Shown here piece after piece: positions 34,241 to 45,245 of a stretch of DNA of 64,000 nt. A program made the translations under genes and the position numbers. Below the pieces are notes generated by a model, which searched no databases, had not been told where the DNA came from, and saw nothing but the letters and a program-made list of their open reading frames with translations. Position 1 is the first letter of the stretch; every line of letters starts with the position of its first letter. The stretch comes from Mytilus galloprovincialis (lineage: Eukaryota; Mollusca; Bivalvia; Mytilida; Mytilidae): NCBI RefSeq assembly GCF_965363235.1, contig NC_134843.1, positions 5,022,001-5,086,000 on the forward strand, written 5' to 3'.

Positions 34241-35859
34241 TCTACGCCCTATCTTCTCAGGAAAAGTGTTGTGTAATATACCAATTATTTTCATAACAAC
34301 CAGTGCTTGAATTATACCATCGCGTGAAATGTTCATAAAAAAAAATGAAATCAAAATAGACATTATGTACTATTCATAAAACACTCCTTTCTATCACTCC
34401 TGTCTAATTTCAAACTTATGGCAAATTTCTGTCAAATGATACATCATACTTTCTTGTCACATGAGGATCATTTTTGTGTTAGTTTTTCTTTAGCTGTGGT
34501 AATATTTATGTACTGTGTGACGTGCATTTTTATGAATAAGTATTTTTTCTCGGAATTTAAACAGGATTTTAAAAGATCTGGAAACGCCTTTGGATACGAA
34601 TGAAAATCTTTGTACGCCAGACAAGCGCTTCATAAAAAAAAAAATGCTCATCAGATGATCAGCGACGCCGTCTTGAATCAACCGTTTAAATTAAAGAGCT
34701 CTGAGAACGCAAAATACTAAAAATCTGTGCCAAATATAGATTGCCCGAGGCTTCCTCGGACTGTTATAGTTTGTATATGATAGTCCCAGGCTTAGGTAAT
34801 GTATTCCTATACACTGAATTTTTTCAAGGGTCTACATTGCAAAGAAAAAATGCCAAACCAAGTTTTGACCATAACAGAGTTAATGTTATGGCAACGTGAC
34901 TTTCTTGATTATTAAACCAAATATGATAATGTCCAAATTGTTAAATTGTATAAGAATATATGTTTCTTTTCACTTAAATTATATGATAAACGTTAACCTT
35001 CCATTGATGCTAATTTGATCATAATTCATTAGAGATTTGTTTTATCAAAAAATTGTATTAATCTTATATTGACGAAGAGACTGGTTCGGCTGGGTAATTA
35101 TATATTTATGAGGCATTATTTATCGAAATAAAGAACTCATCCTGGTTATATTGACATTAATCTAAGCAGTATTTAATAGTTTCGACTTTAGCGTCGAAAG
35201 ATTTATTTGAAATATTTGGTTACAAAACTTTCATTTGCAGCATGTATGGTTTACGGCAAACAAGAGTCCTATGTCAGACTGAACATTTATCATATAGTTA
35301 TACAGTAGTTCCTGGTATATGGCAAACAAGAGTCACATGTCAGACTGAACATGTATCCTAATTATACTGTAGTTTCTGTTTTATGAAATACTAAACATAA
35401 CAGATTTTGTGCTTTACTGTTTTCATGAGTGCCGTGCTATCACTGGAAATGGCCAATGGTTTCAACTAGTTTTTAATAACTACGCCGAGTACTCTAAGAT
35501 CGGCCAGTGCTTTTTTGGTTCAGTTTTGTTTATTTTGCTTGGTTCCAATCTTCAACCGCTTTTTTAAAAATGAAATGTATAGATCATAAATATTTGCCTA
35601 TTGTAGGTATTCGGTGTATTTTTATTTTTATTTTTGTTGTTGTTGAGTTGCTGTCGCACTGTCGTAAACCCGGCATCTTTTTCCCCAATATTACATTTTG
35701 AAATACATCAAGGCATCCAACAGTCAGTTTTTACCACTGACTGTACAGTTATTCGTAAATTGGAAAATTGTGATTTTATAGTGGGCATCGAAAAAAAAAA
35801 CGGAAGTCACGGTATCGCTGTAACAATGATGACAACGTCACAGTTCGATCGTTAACTAC
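34241..35859. other. Intergenic, one short duplication
   Basis: No gene supported. Two copies of about 70 bp (AACAAGAGTC.(T/C)ATGTCAGACTGAACAT) lie at 35265-35320 and 35325-35395. The rest is AT-rich. Confidence 0.45.
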
Positions 35860-35980
35860 AGATCGTCGTTGAGGAAAGAATCTCATCGATATACTCACAG
35901 ACCGATATCTAGACAATCGAAGAAGTGTTTCATTCTTGTTTATAAAACAGAATTGTAAAGAGAGAAATTTTCCGAGTGAG
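35860..35980 (+). promoter_or_regulatory. Candidate 5'-UTR exon of the lysine-rich gene
   Basis: A CpG-containing stretch (CAGTTCGATCGTTAACTACA, ATCGTCGTTGAGGAAAG) ends at TCCGAGTGAG|GTAAGA (35980/35981), a strong donor. The next good acceptor downstream is TTTATTGTAG at 36580, directly before the first coding exon. The start site is not defined. Confidence 0.35.
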
Positions 35981-36179
35981 GTAAGAAAACAAATAAAAAA
36001 TACTGAGGCTGATGTCCTCTCTCGATTCTACTGTATGAAATTTGTGTATCAAGTTAAATATTATATATTTTTTATTCTTGAAAAAATATTTACGAAACAC
36101 TTTTTAATTTCAATATGATGTTACTTTAAAAATGAATAGTGAACTACATAAAAGGATTTAGTTTGTAGTTGTTGGATTT

Positions 36180-36302
36180 TTTTTGTCCATACAATATTTT
36201 AGTGATCTTTAGTGTTGTCCATACAATATTTTTAGTGATCTTTAGTGTTGTCCATACACTATTTTAGTGATCTTTAGTGTTGTCCATACAATATTTTTTT
36301 AA
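36180..36302. repeat. Tandem repeat of about 34 bp, 3.5 copies
   Basis: TGTCCATACAATATTTTAGT followed by GATCTTTAGTGT, repeated four times with one-base length changes in the T run. Confidence 0.85.
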
Positions 36303-36582
36303 CGCTAAATCAGTCAATATTTAATTGCATTACATCAGAAGACAGCAAAAAAGTAAAGCAAAAGTTTAAACAGGGATACCACACGAACTAATCTCAACGT
36401 TGTTCATTGCTTTATATACGTGATCCAGCGTGCGCATTCGTTGTATAAAGCCTACACGTTTCCCCAACCGAAACGGATCTTATAAACAATAAAGTGTAAA
36501 AGGAAGGAATCGTGTTCCATTTGTCTTTGTTATCCCCATTTCCTTTAATTCAATTCACACGTGTTAAACCTTTATTGTAGCT

Positions 36583-39500
36583 ATGGATGACGTGGACAAT
36601 CCGTTCCAGCAGTTAGAGGCTGCAAAAAAGTAGCTTATTATGGAGTTTAAAGAAAATGCTATGTCGGCCCAAGAATTGGAATTTTGGAATAGAATGGAAA
36701 TTATAAGAGATAATTATCCAAATTCACAAGAGGACAGTTCATCAGGAGATACGACAGGTGAGATAAGTAAATACACAGATGACCTGGAGTAGGGGTCTTT
36801 GTTAATAAGATAATTTGAGCATATATATACGTTTAAGTCATTGGTGACTTTATGTTAATTGTACCACTTTTTGAGTTTTTAATATTAGTTTTATAAATAT
36901 ACTATGAAATACCAAAAGGGCAATTTACAATTGTTACGCACAAAATTAATGTCGTACTTGGCTCTTCAGACATACTTCTACCAAAATTATTTGTATTTCC
37001 TTCTTTATTTTATTATATTTGAATTTTTTTACAGCCAATTGCATTGAGTGTGTAGGCAAAGGTATTATCTTTGGTTAGCTTGCTTGCTATCTGAACTGTG
37101 AAGTTAGGTAAACTACTTTAAGAATAGACTATTGTTATGCGTTTACTTTTCTACATTGGCTAGAGGTATAGGGGGAGGGTTGAGATCTCACAAACATGTT
37201 TAACCCCGCCGCATTTTTGCGCCTGTCCCAAGTCAGGAGCCTCTGGCCTTTGTCAGTCCTGTATTATTTTAATTTAAGTTTCTTGTGTACAATTTGGAAA
37301 TTAGTATGGCGTTCATTATCACTGAACTAGTATATATTTGTTTAGGGGCCAGTTGAAGGACGCCTCCGGGTGCGGGAATTTCTCGCTACATTGAAGACCT
37401 GTTGGTGACCTTCTGTTGTTGTTTTTTTTTCTATGGTCGGGTTGTTGTCTCTTTGGCACATTCCCCATTTCCATTCTCAATTTTAGTCCGACAGATAACC
37501 AATCTATTTGTCTGTAGGACTATGCTACTTCGAAAGGAGGGTAGTATACTTTACCTGATAATGACTTCACAGTTCAGCTAGCAAGCAAAGAAAATACTTT
37601 TGCCTACACACTCAATGCAATCGGCTGTAATTGAAACTAATATTAATTTTAGACGCGCAAAAAAGTAAGTTTTACTTAACCTTTTTTATTGTTATGTCAA
37701 AAAACTTTACAGACGAAGAGCAAGTCGACGGAGAGAATCGGAATAAAGGCAAGAAAACAGATGAAAAGGTACCAGATACAGCTTCAGATGGTATGTACAC
37801 AATAATTCATTGTGATAAAGTTTATAGAGCGGTAATAAAGGCGATACTACTTTGCTTTTTATGTTTATGTGGTAATTTTGTGTCACGAATTTACACCCCA
37901 TATCCATTTAGTACTACTTCTGTTTTCGATAACAGGACATGTATTGAGAGGCATGAATGACCAGTTGAAAGTGTATTATGAAATTTACTTTTCCTGTTCA
38001 AGTGTTTAATAGAATGTTTGTTCTGTTTCTTTTACTTTTAGGTTTATAAAACCTTCCCCCCCCTCATCTAGGAGAGTAGCGGATTCTACCGAGGAATGCC
38101 GAATAGATAGAAGGAGGGTAGCGGATCCTACCGAGTATTCCCAAATGCTTTTCCCCCATTACTAGAAAGTCTTTTTTTTTCTAAAATAGGAGTCGGAAGA
38201 TACAGCAAAAATTAATTTAATTTAGAGACATCCCAATAGAACCATGGGGGGGGGGGGGGGGGGGGGGGACGACGGAAAGGCAGTCTTCACAAATAACTAT
38301 AAAAACCTAACTACTAATGAACCGGGTTTTTACTGCTTGTGTTGTTTTCTGTGTATAAATATGCCATATACATTTTTTTTTAATTTAGAAAAAATAAAAC
38401 AAAAAAAGTCAGCAGCCGGCGAAAGAGCAGACGAAGAAAAGGGGTTAACAGAACATACAGTAAAAGTCCAAATACCTGAGATGGAACATGGAGCAGGGGA
38501 TGATACATCTTTGCCTCAAAAGGATTTTATATTCCAGAATGATGGCATGGTGCATGACTTCAGTCAAAACGCTACCAGTAAGTTATAGAAAATATCCAAT
38601 TATGTTATACTGATAGAGTTAATAACAGGAATAACAAACATCATCTAAATAATTTGTAGAACACGTAAACACCATTCTATTTCAATGTAGAAGGGTATAC
38701 CGCTATAATTTCAAGTGATAATTTTAATTCTAAATTACCATGGACCCAATATTTGATCTTATTTTTTTTCTCCGACTGCCATTTTTTGTTTTTCGTTTAC
38801 CATATCGTTTGTTCACTCTTCTGTATTATTTCACATCTGATCATGGATTTACCTTTTATTTCTTACAATACTGTATTGGGTTGTTTTGCCTAGGGCTCTA
38901 GTTGCTTATATGTCAACGACTTTTGGTCGCTGGTGGAAACTATTAGATGTCTGCTTGGCAATCTTACCTATTTCCAATGTGATATCTTAATTGATACTCG
39001 ACTATCTAAAAGATCGAACTAAAATTAAAAAAAAAAAACTTTATAGAATTATTTTTACTTATACTTGTGTTTTTTTTAAGGAGGTGAATCCCTGATCAAT
39101 TTATTTGAAAACAAAGATGACAATGGACTGGGAGCTTTACAGGTATGTAATATGGTCATAAAAGATGTGTGCCTAAGTTTAATAAGACATTAACCCCACA
39201 ACACAATAAAACAAACTAATAGGTTGCTCATTATTGAAGACAATGCATTGCCTTATAATTGTTTACATCTTTGCTCTTTTGTCTCGGATGGATAGTTGTC
39301 ACATGTGCAATTATGCTACATCTTATTCATAAGAATAATGATTCATAGCTATCTTCAATACGGTATTGAAGATAGCTATGAACCATGCTTCTTATGAAAT
39401 TACGGAATGATATATAATTGTTAAAAATGTGTCTAAACAGGCCTTGATCTCGATAATTTCATGGACGTGCTGAAGATAATGATGCTAATACTGGGAACGT

Positions 39501-41753
39501 TTTTATGTATCTTATCCTTACACATATTTTGTACCTCTCATTCGAACATTTTGATATTATTCTAATTTCTAGTTTCTATATGCATATGTTTGTTATTCCT
39601 CGTCATTAATTGAATAAACTCAAATGTTAAGACTGTTCAGGATTTGCATTAACATTTAATATAAAAAAAAAAAGAAGATGTGGTATGATTGCCAATGAGA
39701 CAACTCTCCACAAGAGACTAAAATGACAAACAAATTAACAACTATAGGTCCCCGTACGGCCTTCAACAATGAACAAAGCCCATACTGCATAGTCAGCTAT
39801 ATAAAAGGCCCCAAAATGACAATGTAAAACAATTCAAACAAGAAAACTATAGGCCTAATTTATATAAGAAATAAACGAAAAACAAATATGTAACACATAA
39901 ACAAACGTCAGCCACCGAATTACAGGCTCCTGATTTGGGACGGACACATGCATACAGAATGTGGCGGGGTTAAACATGTAAGCGGGAGCCAACCCTCCCC
40001 TAACCTGGGACAGTTGTATAGCAGTACAACATAAGAACAAACTGCAGGGCGCAAGTTCCATACCAGGAAAGTCGCCTCCCAAAACATCAATATAATAATA
40101 ACTATAAAAATCAGTTTAAAAAGGGCTAACTAATCAGATGGACAAAAAAACAAGTGGACGTGGTCGGGTACTTGTACACCCCAGCAACAAAAAGACACTA
40201 TGTACAGATCTGAAAGTACTTGCAGTTAACTGACTCTAGTTTAAAGAACAACTAATAAAAAAATAATTAATCTAAGAAGACTAAATTATCAATCCGTACA
40301 CATCCAACATCCAATGGATTTAGTGTAAGGACATTCAGAGAAAAACATGACCTTGTGTCTATAACGAAAACGTTTTCAGTATGTAAGTTGCATTATGTTT
40401 GATACAGCATACAGTTAGTAACAAATCAGTGATGCTTTATTGATTTCAGTTGACAGAAGAAAAACTTGAAATAAATGAAACGGATAACAAAAACGTATCT
40501 TCTGAAAATGGTTACAAGGTTGGAATCAAAGATCTCTCCAAAGCAGCAAAGAAAACAGCAAGAAAGGAAGCAAAGGAATCTGAGAAGAAAAGAAAACTGA
40601 AAGAAAAAGAAGAAAAGAAGAAAAGAAAAATGGAAGCCCGGGAGACTGAAAGGAAAAGAAGACTAGAAGAAATTGAATCAAAAAAGAAAATGAAAATGGA
40701 GGCTCAGGAATCTAAGGAGAAAAAAGCACGAGAAGAAATGGAAATTAAGAAGAAAAGAAAGATAGATAAAAAGAAAGCTAAGAACCAGAAGAAATATGAG
40801 AGATGTGTATCTAAGGGAGAAGAATACGACTCAAAGCAAAGATGGAAAGAAGAAACAAAATCATCACAGGAAAAATATATATCAGAGGCTAAGCAATCTA
40901 AGCAGAAAAAGAAAATTGATCAAAATGAATCTAAAGAAAAAGGAGAACATAAATCTATTCGCGAAAAACTTATAATTGAAATAAAGGAACGTAATGGCAA
41001 GGTAGTAAAGGAGAAAAAGGAACTGAAAGCTAAAAAACCCACTGAGCAAGAAAAGTTGAAAACAAACAAATTACACGAGACAAGATTAACTGAAATCAGT
41101 GAATTTGATGGGAAGGGCAAACCTGGAGCAAATGAAACTAAGATCAAAGAAAAACTTAAATCAAAGGAATTTAAAGAGAAAATTGTTACAGGTAATATAT
41201 AAAACTGTGAAATGCAGTATTTTACAGCCGATTGCATGTGCATGTAAAGGTTTTGTCTTTTGGTTAGCTTGCTTGCTAGCTGAAACGTGAAGTTAGGTAA
41301 TTTACCCTCCTTTAAGACTGAGACTAGTCCAACAGATACATCTTTCTGTCAGTAAGACTAGGCTACTTCGAAAGGAGGGAAGTCTACTGTACCTATTAAA
41401 GTCTTTACAGTTCAGCTAGCAAGCAAGCTAACAAAAGAAAATACTTTTGCCCACACTCTCAAAACTATCGGCTGAAAATTGTATTTTTGAAATAGTTGTG
41501 ACTTTGAACAACATTTATTGACACCATTGCTGCCAATTATCGCTATTTTTGACTTCCAACGGACCATAGTAATATGAATAGCTCTTTTCAAATAATAAGG
41601 ATTTTTTGGGGATATTTTAGAAAATATATGACTACATTGCTGTGGATACTTATTTTCTATATTTATTTTGTAGGTGAGGCAAAACCAGTGAATAAACCAA
41701 AGCTGGTTGATTTTGTCAGAAGCCTTCTTGGATTCGTTTGGATCAGACATTAA
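36583..41753 (+). CDS. Lysine/glutamate-rich coiled-coil-like protein, seven exons
   Basis: Coding segments, all with consensus splice sites and compatible phases: 36581-36757, micro-exon 37653-37664 (12 nt, GTAAGT donor), 37713-37790, 38389-38577, 39081-39142, 40450-41191, 41674-41753 (TAA). The first ATG (36583) gives MDDVDNPFQQLEAAKK and then an in-frame TAG at 36631. The next in-frame ATG at 36640 gives MEFKENAMSAQELEFWNRME and a 426-aa product. About residues 180-390 are almost entirely Lys, Glu, Arg and Ala (SKAAKKTARKEAKESEKK, then KRRLEEIESKKKMKMEAQ), as in a single alpha-helix or coiled coil, with many basic clusters that could direct it to the nucleus. The C terminus is hydrophobic (LVDFVRSLLGFVWIRH). 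Skipping the micro-exon keeps the frame. I recognise no homologue. Introns carry MITEs, repeat A and a poly(G) run. Confidence 0.75.
37032..37627. mobile_element. CAGCC foldback MITE with a nested repeat B
   Basis: Left arm CAGCCAATTGCATTGAGTGT continuing to GCTTGCTTGCTATCTGAACT pairs with the right arm ending AATGCAATCGGCTG. The arms are about 100 bp. A repeat B copy (about 37150-37490, plus) fills the centre, so it inserted after the MITE. The MITE ends 25 bp before the 12-nt micro-exon of the lysine-rich gene. A second, uninterrupted copy is at 41225-41474. Confidence 0.75.
38246..38268 (+). repeat. Poly(G) tract, 23 nt
   Basis: An unbroken run of 23 G in the intron between 37791 and 38388 of the lysine-rich gene, preceded by CCAT. 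On RNA this could form G-quadruplex-like structure. Its length is likely to vary between alleles. Confidence 0.9.
39326..39400. repeat. Hairpin, arms of about 35 bp
   Basis: TTCATAGCTATCTTCAATAC and its perfect inverse around a central CGG, extended outward as TTCATAAGAA...TTCTTATGAA with a few mismatches. It lies in the intron between exons 39081-39142 and 40450-41191. Possibly a small palindromic MITE. Confidence 0.8.
39665..40365 (-). repeat. Repeat A, long copy
   Basis: The longest copy in the window (about 700 bp). On the minus strand it runs from CACAAGGTCATGTTTTTCTC and ATCCATTGGATGTTGGATGT through TGTTGCTGGGGTGTACAAGT and CAGGTTAGGGGAGGGTTGGC to AATCATACCACATCTTCTTT. It lies in the intron before the large exon of the lysine-rich gene. 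Confidence 0.75.
41225..41474. mobile_element. CAGCC foldback MITE, intact
   Basis: CAGCCGATTGCATGTGCATG ... ATCGGCTG, 250 bp, with arms of about 110 bp sharing GTTAGCTTGCTTGCTAGCTG and TTACCCTCCTTT/AAAGGAGGGAAG. It is related to the copy at 37032. It starts 33 bp after the donor of the 742-nt exon of the lysine-rich gene. Confidence 0.8.
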
Positions 41754-42352
41754 AACCTTCAGTCAAACCCTGCTCCAATCATATTTGTTGAACAGTTACA
41801 TTTATTTGTTTGTTTATTGTGAATATTTATTTCTTACCTTTGTTTATTTATCATTTTGTATTTCCTATGAGATCAAGTTTTGTTTGAACAAAAAAATATT
41901 TATAAAGATTCAGGCTCATTAGTTTATTCTAAAAGGTTACAAACTCAATACAGTAATTAGCTCATTGAATATTGTTTTTATTGGTATAAATATTGATTTT
42001 GTTATCAGTAAACTAAAAGCAAACTATATAGTATTGTTACATATTGTTACAAGTTGATGTTTAGACGAGTTGTATATACATAATGTACACAGCCATGTAT
42101 CACCATCACTGCTGGTGATCCGATGGATAAATCTGTTGTAGAGTTGTCACTGGCTCAGACGTACTTATAAATATAATTATTTTCTGTGACTGTATCTTAC
42201 ATTAATTTGTAGCATCCTTTTCTATCGATAATTTAGCTGATCTGTAAAAATAATATCTCCATGCCTTATATATCATGTACTGTAGTACGACGTTAGATTA
42301 AAACTGACGTGGAAAGGTAACACATGGCCACCGAAAGCTTCATTTTAATGAA
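41754..42352. other. 3' flank of the lysine-rich gene
   Basis: AT-rich, with no clear AATAAA signal close to the stop. At 41970-42015 it shares TATTGTTTTTATTGGTA and ATTGATTTTGTTATCAGTAA with 26100-26145, the far upstream part of repeat A. Confidence 0.45.
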
Positions 42353-42412
42353 GCCCAGGTGGTCGTGTGGTCTAGCGGGACGGCTACAGTGCAGGCGATT
42401 TGGTGTCACGAA
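42353..42412 (+). repeat. tRNA-related SINE head, truncated
   Basis: CAGGTGGTCGTGTGGTCTAG then CGGGACGGCTACAGTGCAGG. TGGTCTAGCGG fits a box A. The B box and body are missing. Confidence 0.5.
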
Positions 42413-42454
42413 AGCAAATTTACAGGTCTAACATTGTTGAGTTAAGCTTTTTCA

Positions 42455-42850
42455 ACTGATTTTTATAGTGTGTTCTTATGTTGTACTGTTACACCATTGT
42501 CCCAGGTTAGGGGAGGGTTGGGATCCCGCTAACATGTTTAACCCCGCCACATTCTGTATGTATGTGCCTGTCCAAAGTCAGGAGCTTGTAATTCAGTGGT
42601 TGCCGTTTGTTGATGTGTTACATACTAGTATTTGTTTTTCGTTCACGTTTTGTACATGAATTAGGCCGTTAGTTTTCTAGTTTGAATTGTTATACATTTG
42701 TCATTTCGGGGCCTTTTATTGCTAACTATGCGGTATGGGCTTTTCTCATTGTTAAAGACCGTACGATGACCTATATTTGTTAATTTCTGTGTCATTTTAG
42801 TCTCTTGTGGAGAGTTGTCTCATTGGCAATTATACCACATCTTCTTTTTT
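42455..42850 (+). repeat. Repeat A copy, near-complete 3' part
   Basis: TTCTTATGTTGTACTGTTAC, CCAGGTTAGGGGAGGGTTGG, AACCCCGCCACATTCTGTAT, GGCCTTTTATTGCTAACTAT, GGAGAGTTGTCTCATTGGCA, ACCACATCTTCTTTTTTATA. A fragment of another family (repeat E, ATCTGGAGGATGATCTCAGG, CCACATGTGGTACCCGTC) follows at 42900-43015. Confidence 0.75.
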
Positions 42851-43029
42851 ATAAATAATAAAGTACACAAGGCGCAATATAGAAAACTAAAGACTTTAGC
42901 AGCACGAATCCCACCAAATCTGGAGGATGATCTCAGGTGTTCCGGGGGAGTAAGTAGATCCTGTTCCACATGTGGTACCCGTCATTACAAACCCGGTAAA
43001 CAGTCCTTAAAATTTACGACTGGATGATT

Positions 43030-43900
43030 TCAACTTCACCTTTTGGAACTCTTGGTTTCATAGCTTCCTTGTGAGCAGCAACCCACTATCAATGTAATCA
43101 TCGTAAGAAATACAAGCCTATGAATATTGTATCAATTGGGAGATATATACTCCGTATGCAGGCACTGTTGAAATTTTGCTACATAGAAATAGAAAGTTCA
43201 CAATTGGGAAGCTGAAATCATCTCTTTTGTCTAAAAGTTTAGTTTTCAACCGACCCTCAATCATTGTCAATTTCTAGATGTAAGTCTAGATATGAGGCAG
43301 ACTAAACTGTATCTGTTGTACCTTTATCTCTAGTTCGATGGGATAGATGCGTTCAACAAAGTCCACAAATTTTGAATTATTTAATTAGAGAACATCATCA
43401 TATAGCTGAAAGTAAAGTTACAGGATATAGCTGTCTTCTTTAGAAGTTCCTGTAAGAAGTCAGCCTCGTAATAATAAATGAACAAGTAGGCAAGAAGAGG
43501 GGCAAAATTAGTTCCCATTGGAATGCCGACAATCTTTTGAAAGACACGTCCTTCAAACATAACACATATGTTGTCAATCAAGAAATCAAGCATCTTGATA
43601 ATGTCAATTTCAGATTTTTTTGTTTGAATCACAGTGATTCTTTACAAAGTAGGATTTATCCCTCCCTAAGAAAAGATACTTGTATCTACGTAGGCTATTC
43701 TTTTTTATGAAACAATGCAATACCAACTCTTTTCAAATACGATTCTTGGTGACACCAAGATGTACTCAACTCTCCAATATATGAATTGTCAATAAAGCAT
43801 TGGGAAAATCCATTCATCTGATTACCGTAGACAGTAAGTAAAAGAGACATTGTAAGGATTCCTACCAAATTACAACAGGAACATATGCCTGTCAATCTTA
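43030..43900 (-). pseudogene. Penelope-like element reverse transcriptase, degenerate
   Basis: Minus-strand translation gives KIVGIPMGTNFAPLLAYLF, then YYYEADFLQELL and CNFTFSY, followed further 3' by RIYPIELEIK, LKTKLLDKRDDFSFPIVNF and YGVYISQLIQYS in shifted frames. This order is that of a reverse transcriptase family that is abundant in bivalve genomes, which I place among Penelope-like retroelements from memory. The reading is broken many times and the catalytic aspartate pair after FTFSY is not intact (YMMM), so it is a relic. Confidence 0.7.
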
Positions 43901-44039
43901 TTCAGCTGCATTCAATAAAAATATAGTCCAACATTTAAGCTTTAAAAACATTTTCTACTGACCTGCAAGTCACTTGAAACAGACAGAAAATATTGTTAGT
44001 AAGAGATAAGTCCATAGAGGTAGTGAACTTCAGTCTTAG

Positions 44040-44525
44040 ATGCATGATTTTTATTAGTTGTTAGTGGCTTTGAACTAGCTGTCAGTACCCTCAGATCTGT
44101 ACTTAGTGTCTTTTTGTTGCTTTGATATACATACAGAGTACCACGTCCACTCTGTGTAGTATATTTAAATATATTCTTCTGATGAGATTTTTATAGTTAG
44201 TTCTTATGTTGTAATGTTGTACCACTGTTCCAGGTTAGGGGAGGGTTATGATCTCGCTAACATTTTGTATGAATGTGCCTGTCCCAAGTCAAGAGCCTGT
44301 AATTCAGTGTTTGTTGATGTGTTACCTATTTGTTTTTTATTCTTTTTTTGTACATAAATTAGGCCGTTATTTTTTTTGTTTGAATTGTTTTAAATTTGTC
44401 ATTTGGGGGCCTTTATAGCTGACTTTGTGGTGTGGGCTTTGTTCATTTTTGAAGTCTTAATTTCTGTGTCATTTGTACTCTTGTGGAGAGATGTCGAATT
44501 GGCAATTATATCACATCTTTTTTAT
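44040..44525 (+). repeat. Repeat A, long-form copy
   Basis: GGCTTTGAACTAGCTGTCAG, GTACCACGTCCACTCTGTGT, CCAGGTTAGGGGAGGGTTAT, AGTCAAGAGCCTGTAATTCA, and 3' end GGCAATTATATCACATCTTT. Confidence 0.7.
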
Positions 44526-44555
44526 ATTCAAGCAAAATCATGCTTTGGAGAAGAC

Positions 44556-45104
44556 TTAGAACAACCTTTATAACTATGGAGCGGTCACAGCCTCAGGAAT
44601 GACAGAGAGTTAACTATGCCACTGTTAGAACAACCTTTATAGCTATGGAGCGGTCACAGCCTCAGGAATGACAGAGAGTTAACTATGCCACTGTTAGAAC
44701 CACCTTTATAGCTATGGAGCAGTCACAGCCTCAGGAATGACAGAGAGTTAACTATGCCACTGTTAGAACAACCTTTATAGCTATGGAGCAGTCACAGCCT
44801 CAGGAATGACAGAGAGTTAACTATGCCACTGTTAGAACAACCTTTATAGCTATGGAGCAGTCACAGCCTCAGGAATGACAGAGAGTAAACTATGCCACTG
44901 TTTATGAGCGGTCACAGCCTCAGGAATGACAGAGAGTTAACTATGCCACTGTTTATGAGCAGTCACAGCCTCAGGAATGACAGAGAGTTAACTATGCCAC
45001 TGTTTATGAGCCGTCACAGCCTCAGGAATGACAGAGAGTTAACTATGCCACTGTTTATGAGCCGTCACAGCCTCAGGAATGACAGAGAGTTAACTATGCC
45101 ACTG
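44556..45104. repeat. Minisatellite: five 69-bp units then four 51-bp units
   Basis: Unit core TCACAGCCTCAGGAATGACA followed by GAGAGTTAACTATGCCACTG. The first five units (44556-44900) carry TTAGAACAACCTTTATAGCT before ATGGAGC. The last four (44901-45104) replace that with TTTATGAGC, shortening the unit by exactly 18 bp. The 51-bp part stays open in one plus frame because 51 is a multiple of 3, but nothing supports coding. Confidence 0.92.
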
Positions 45105-45149
45105 TTTATATTTGTATTCAATATTTCAGTGGATTGTTGTTTTGTTTGG

Positions 45150-45245
45150 TGCCAACCAACACTTCCTTGAATAGCTTGAGCCAACCAACATTTCCTTGAA
45201 TAGCTTGAGCCAACCAACACGTCCTTGAATAGCTTGAATAGCTTG
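45150..45245. repeat. Tandem repeat, about 29 bp, three copies
   Basis: CCAACCAACACTTCCTTGAA then TAGCTTGAG, three times, followed by extra TAGCTTGAA units. Confidence 0.85.

Noticed and set aside
39855-40082. 75-codon minus frame (GGLAPAYMFNPATFCM)
   Set aside because: Same peptide arises from every repeat A copy; no sign that the family codes for it.
44892-45170. 92-codon frame with 17-residue repeats
   Set aside because: Direct product of the 51-bp minisatellite period.
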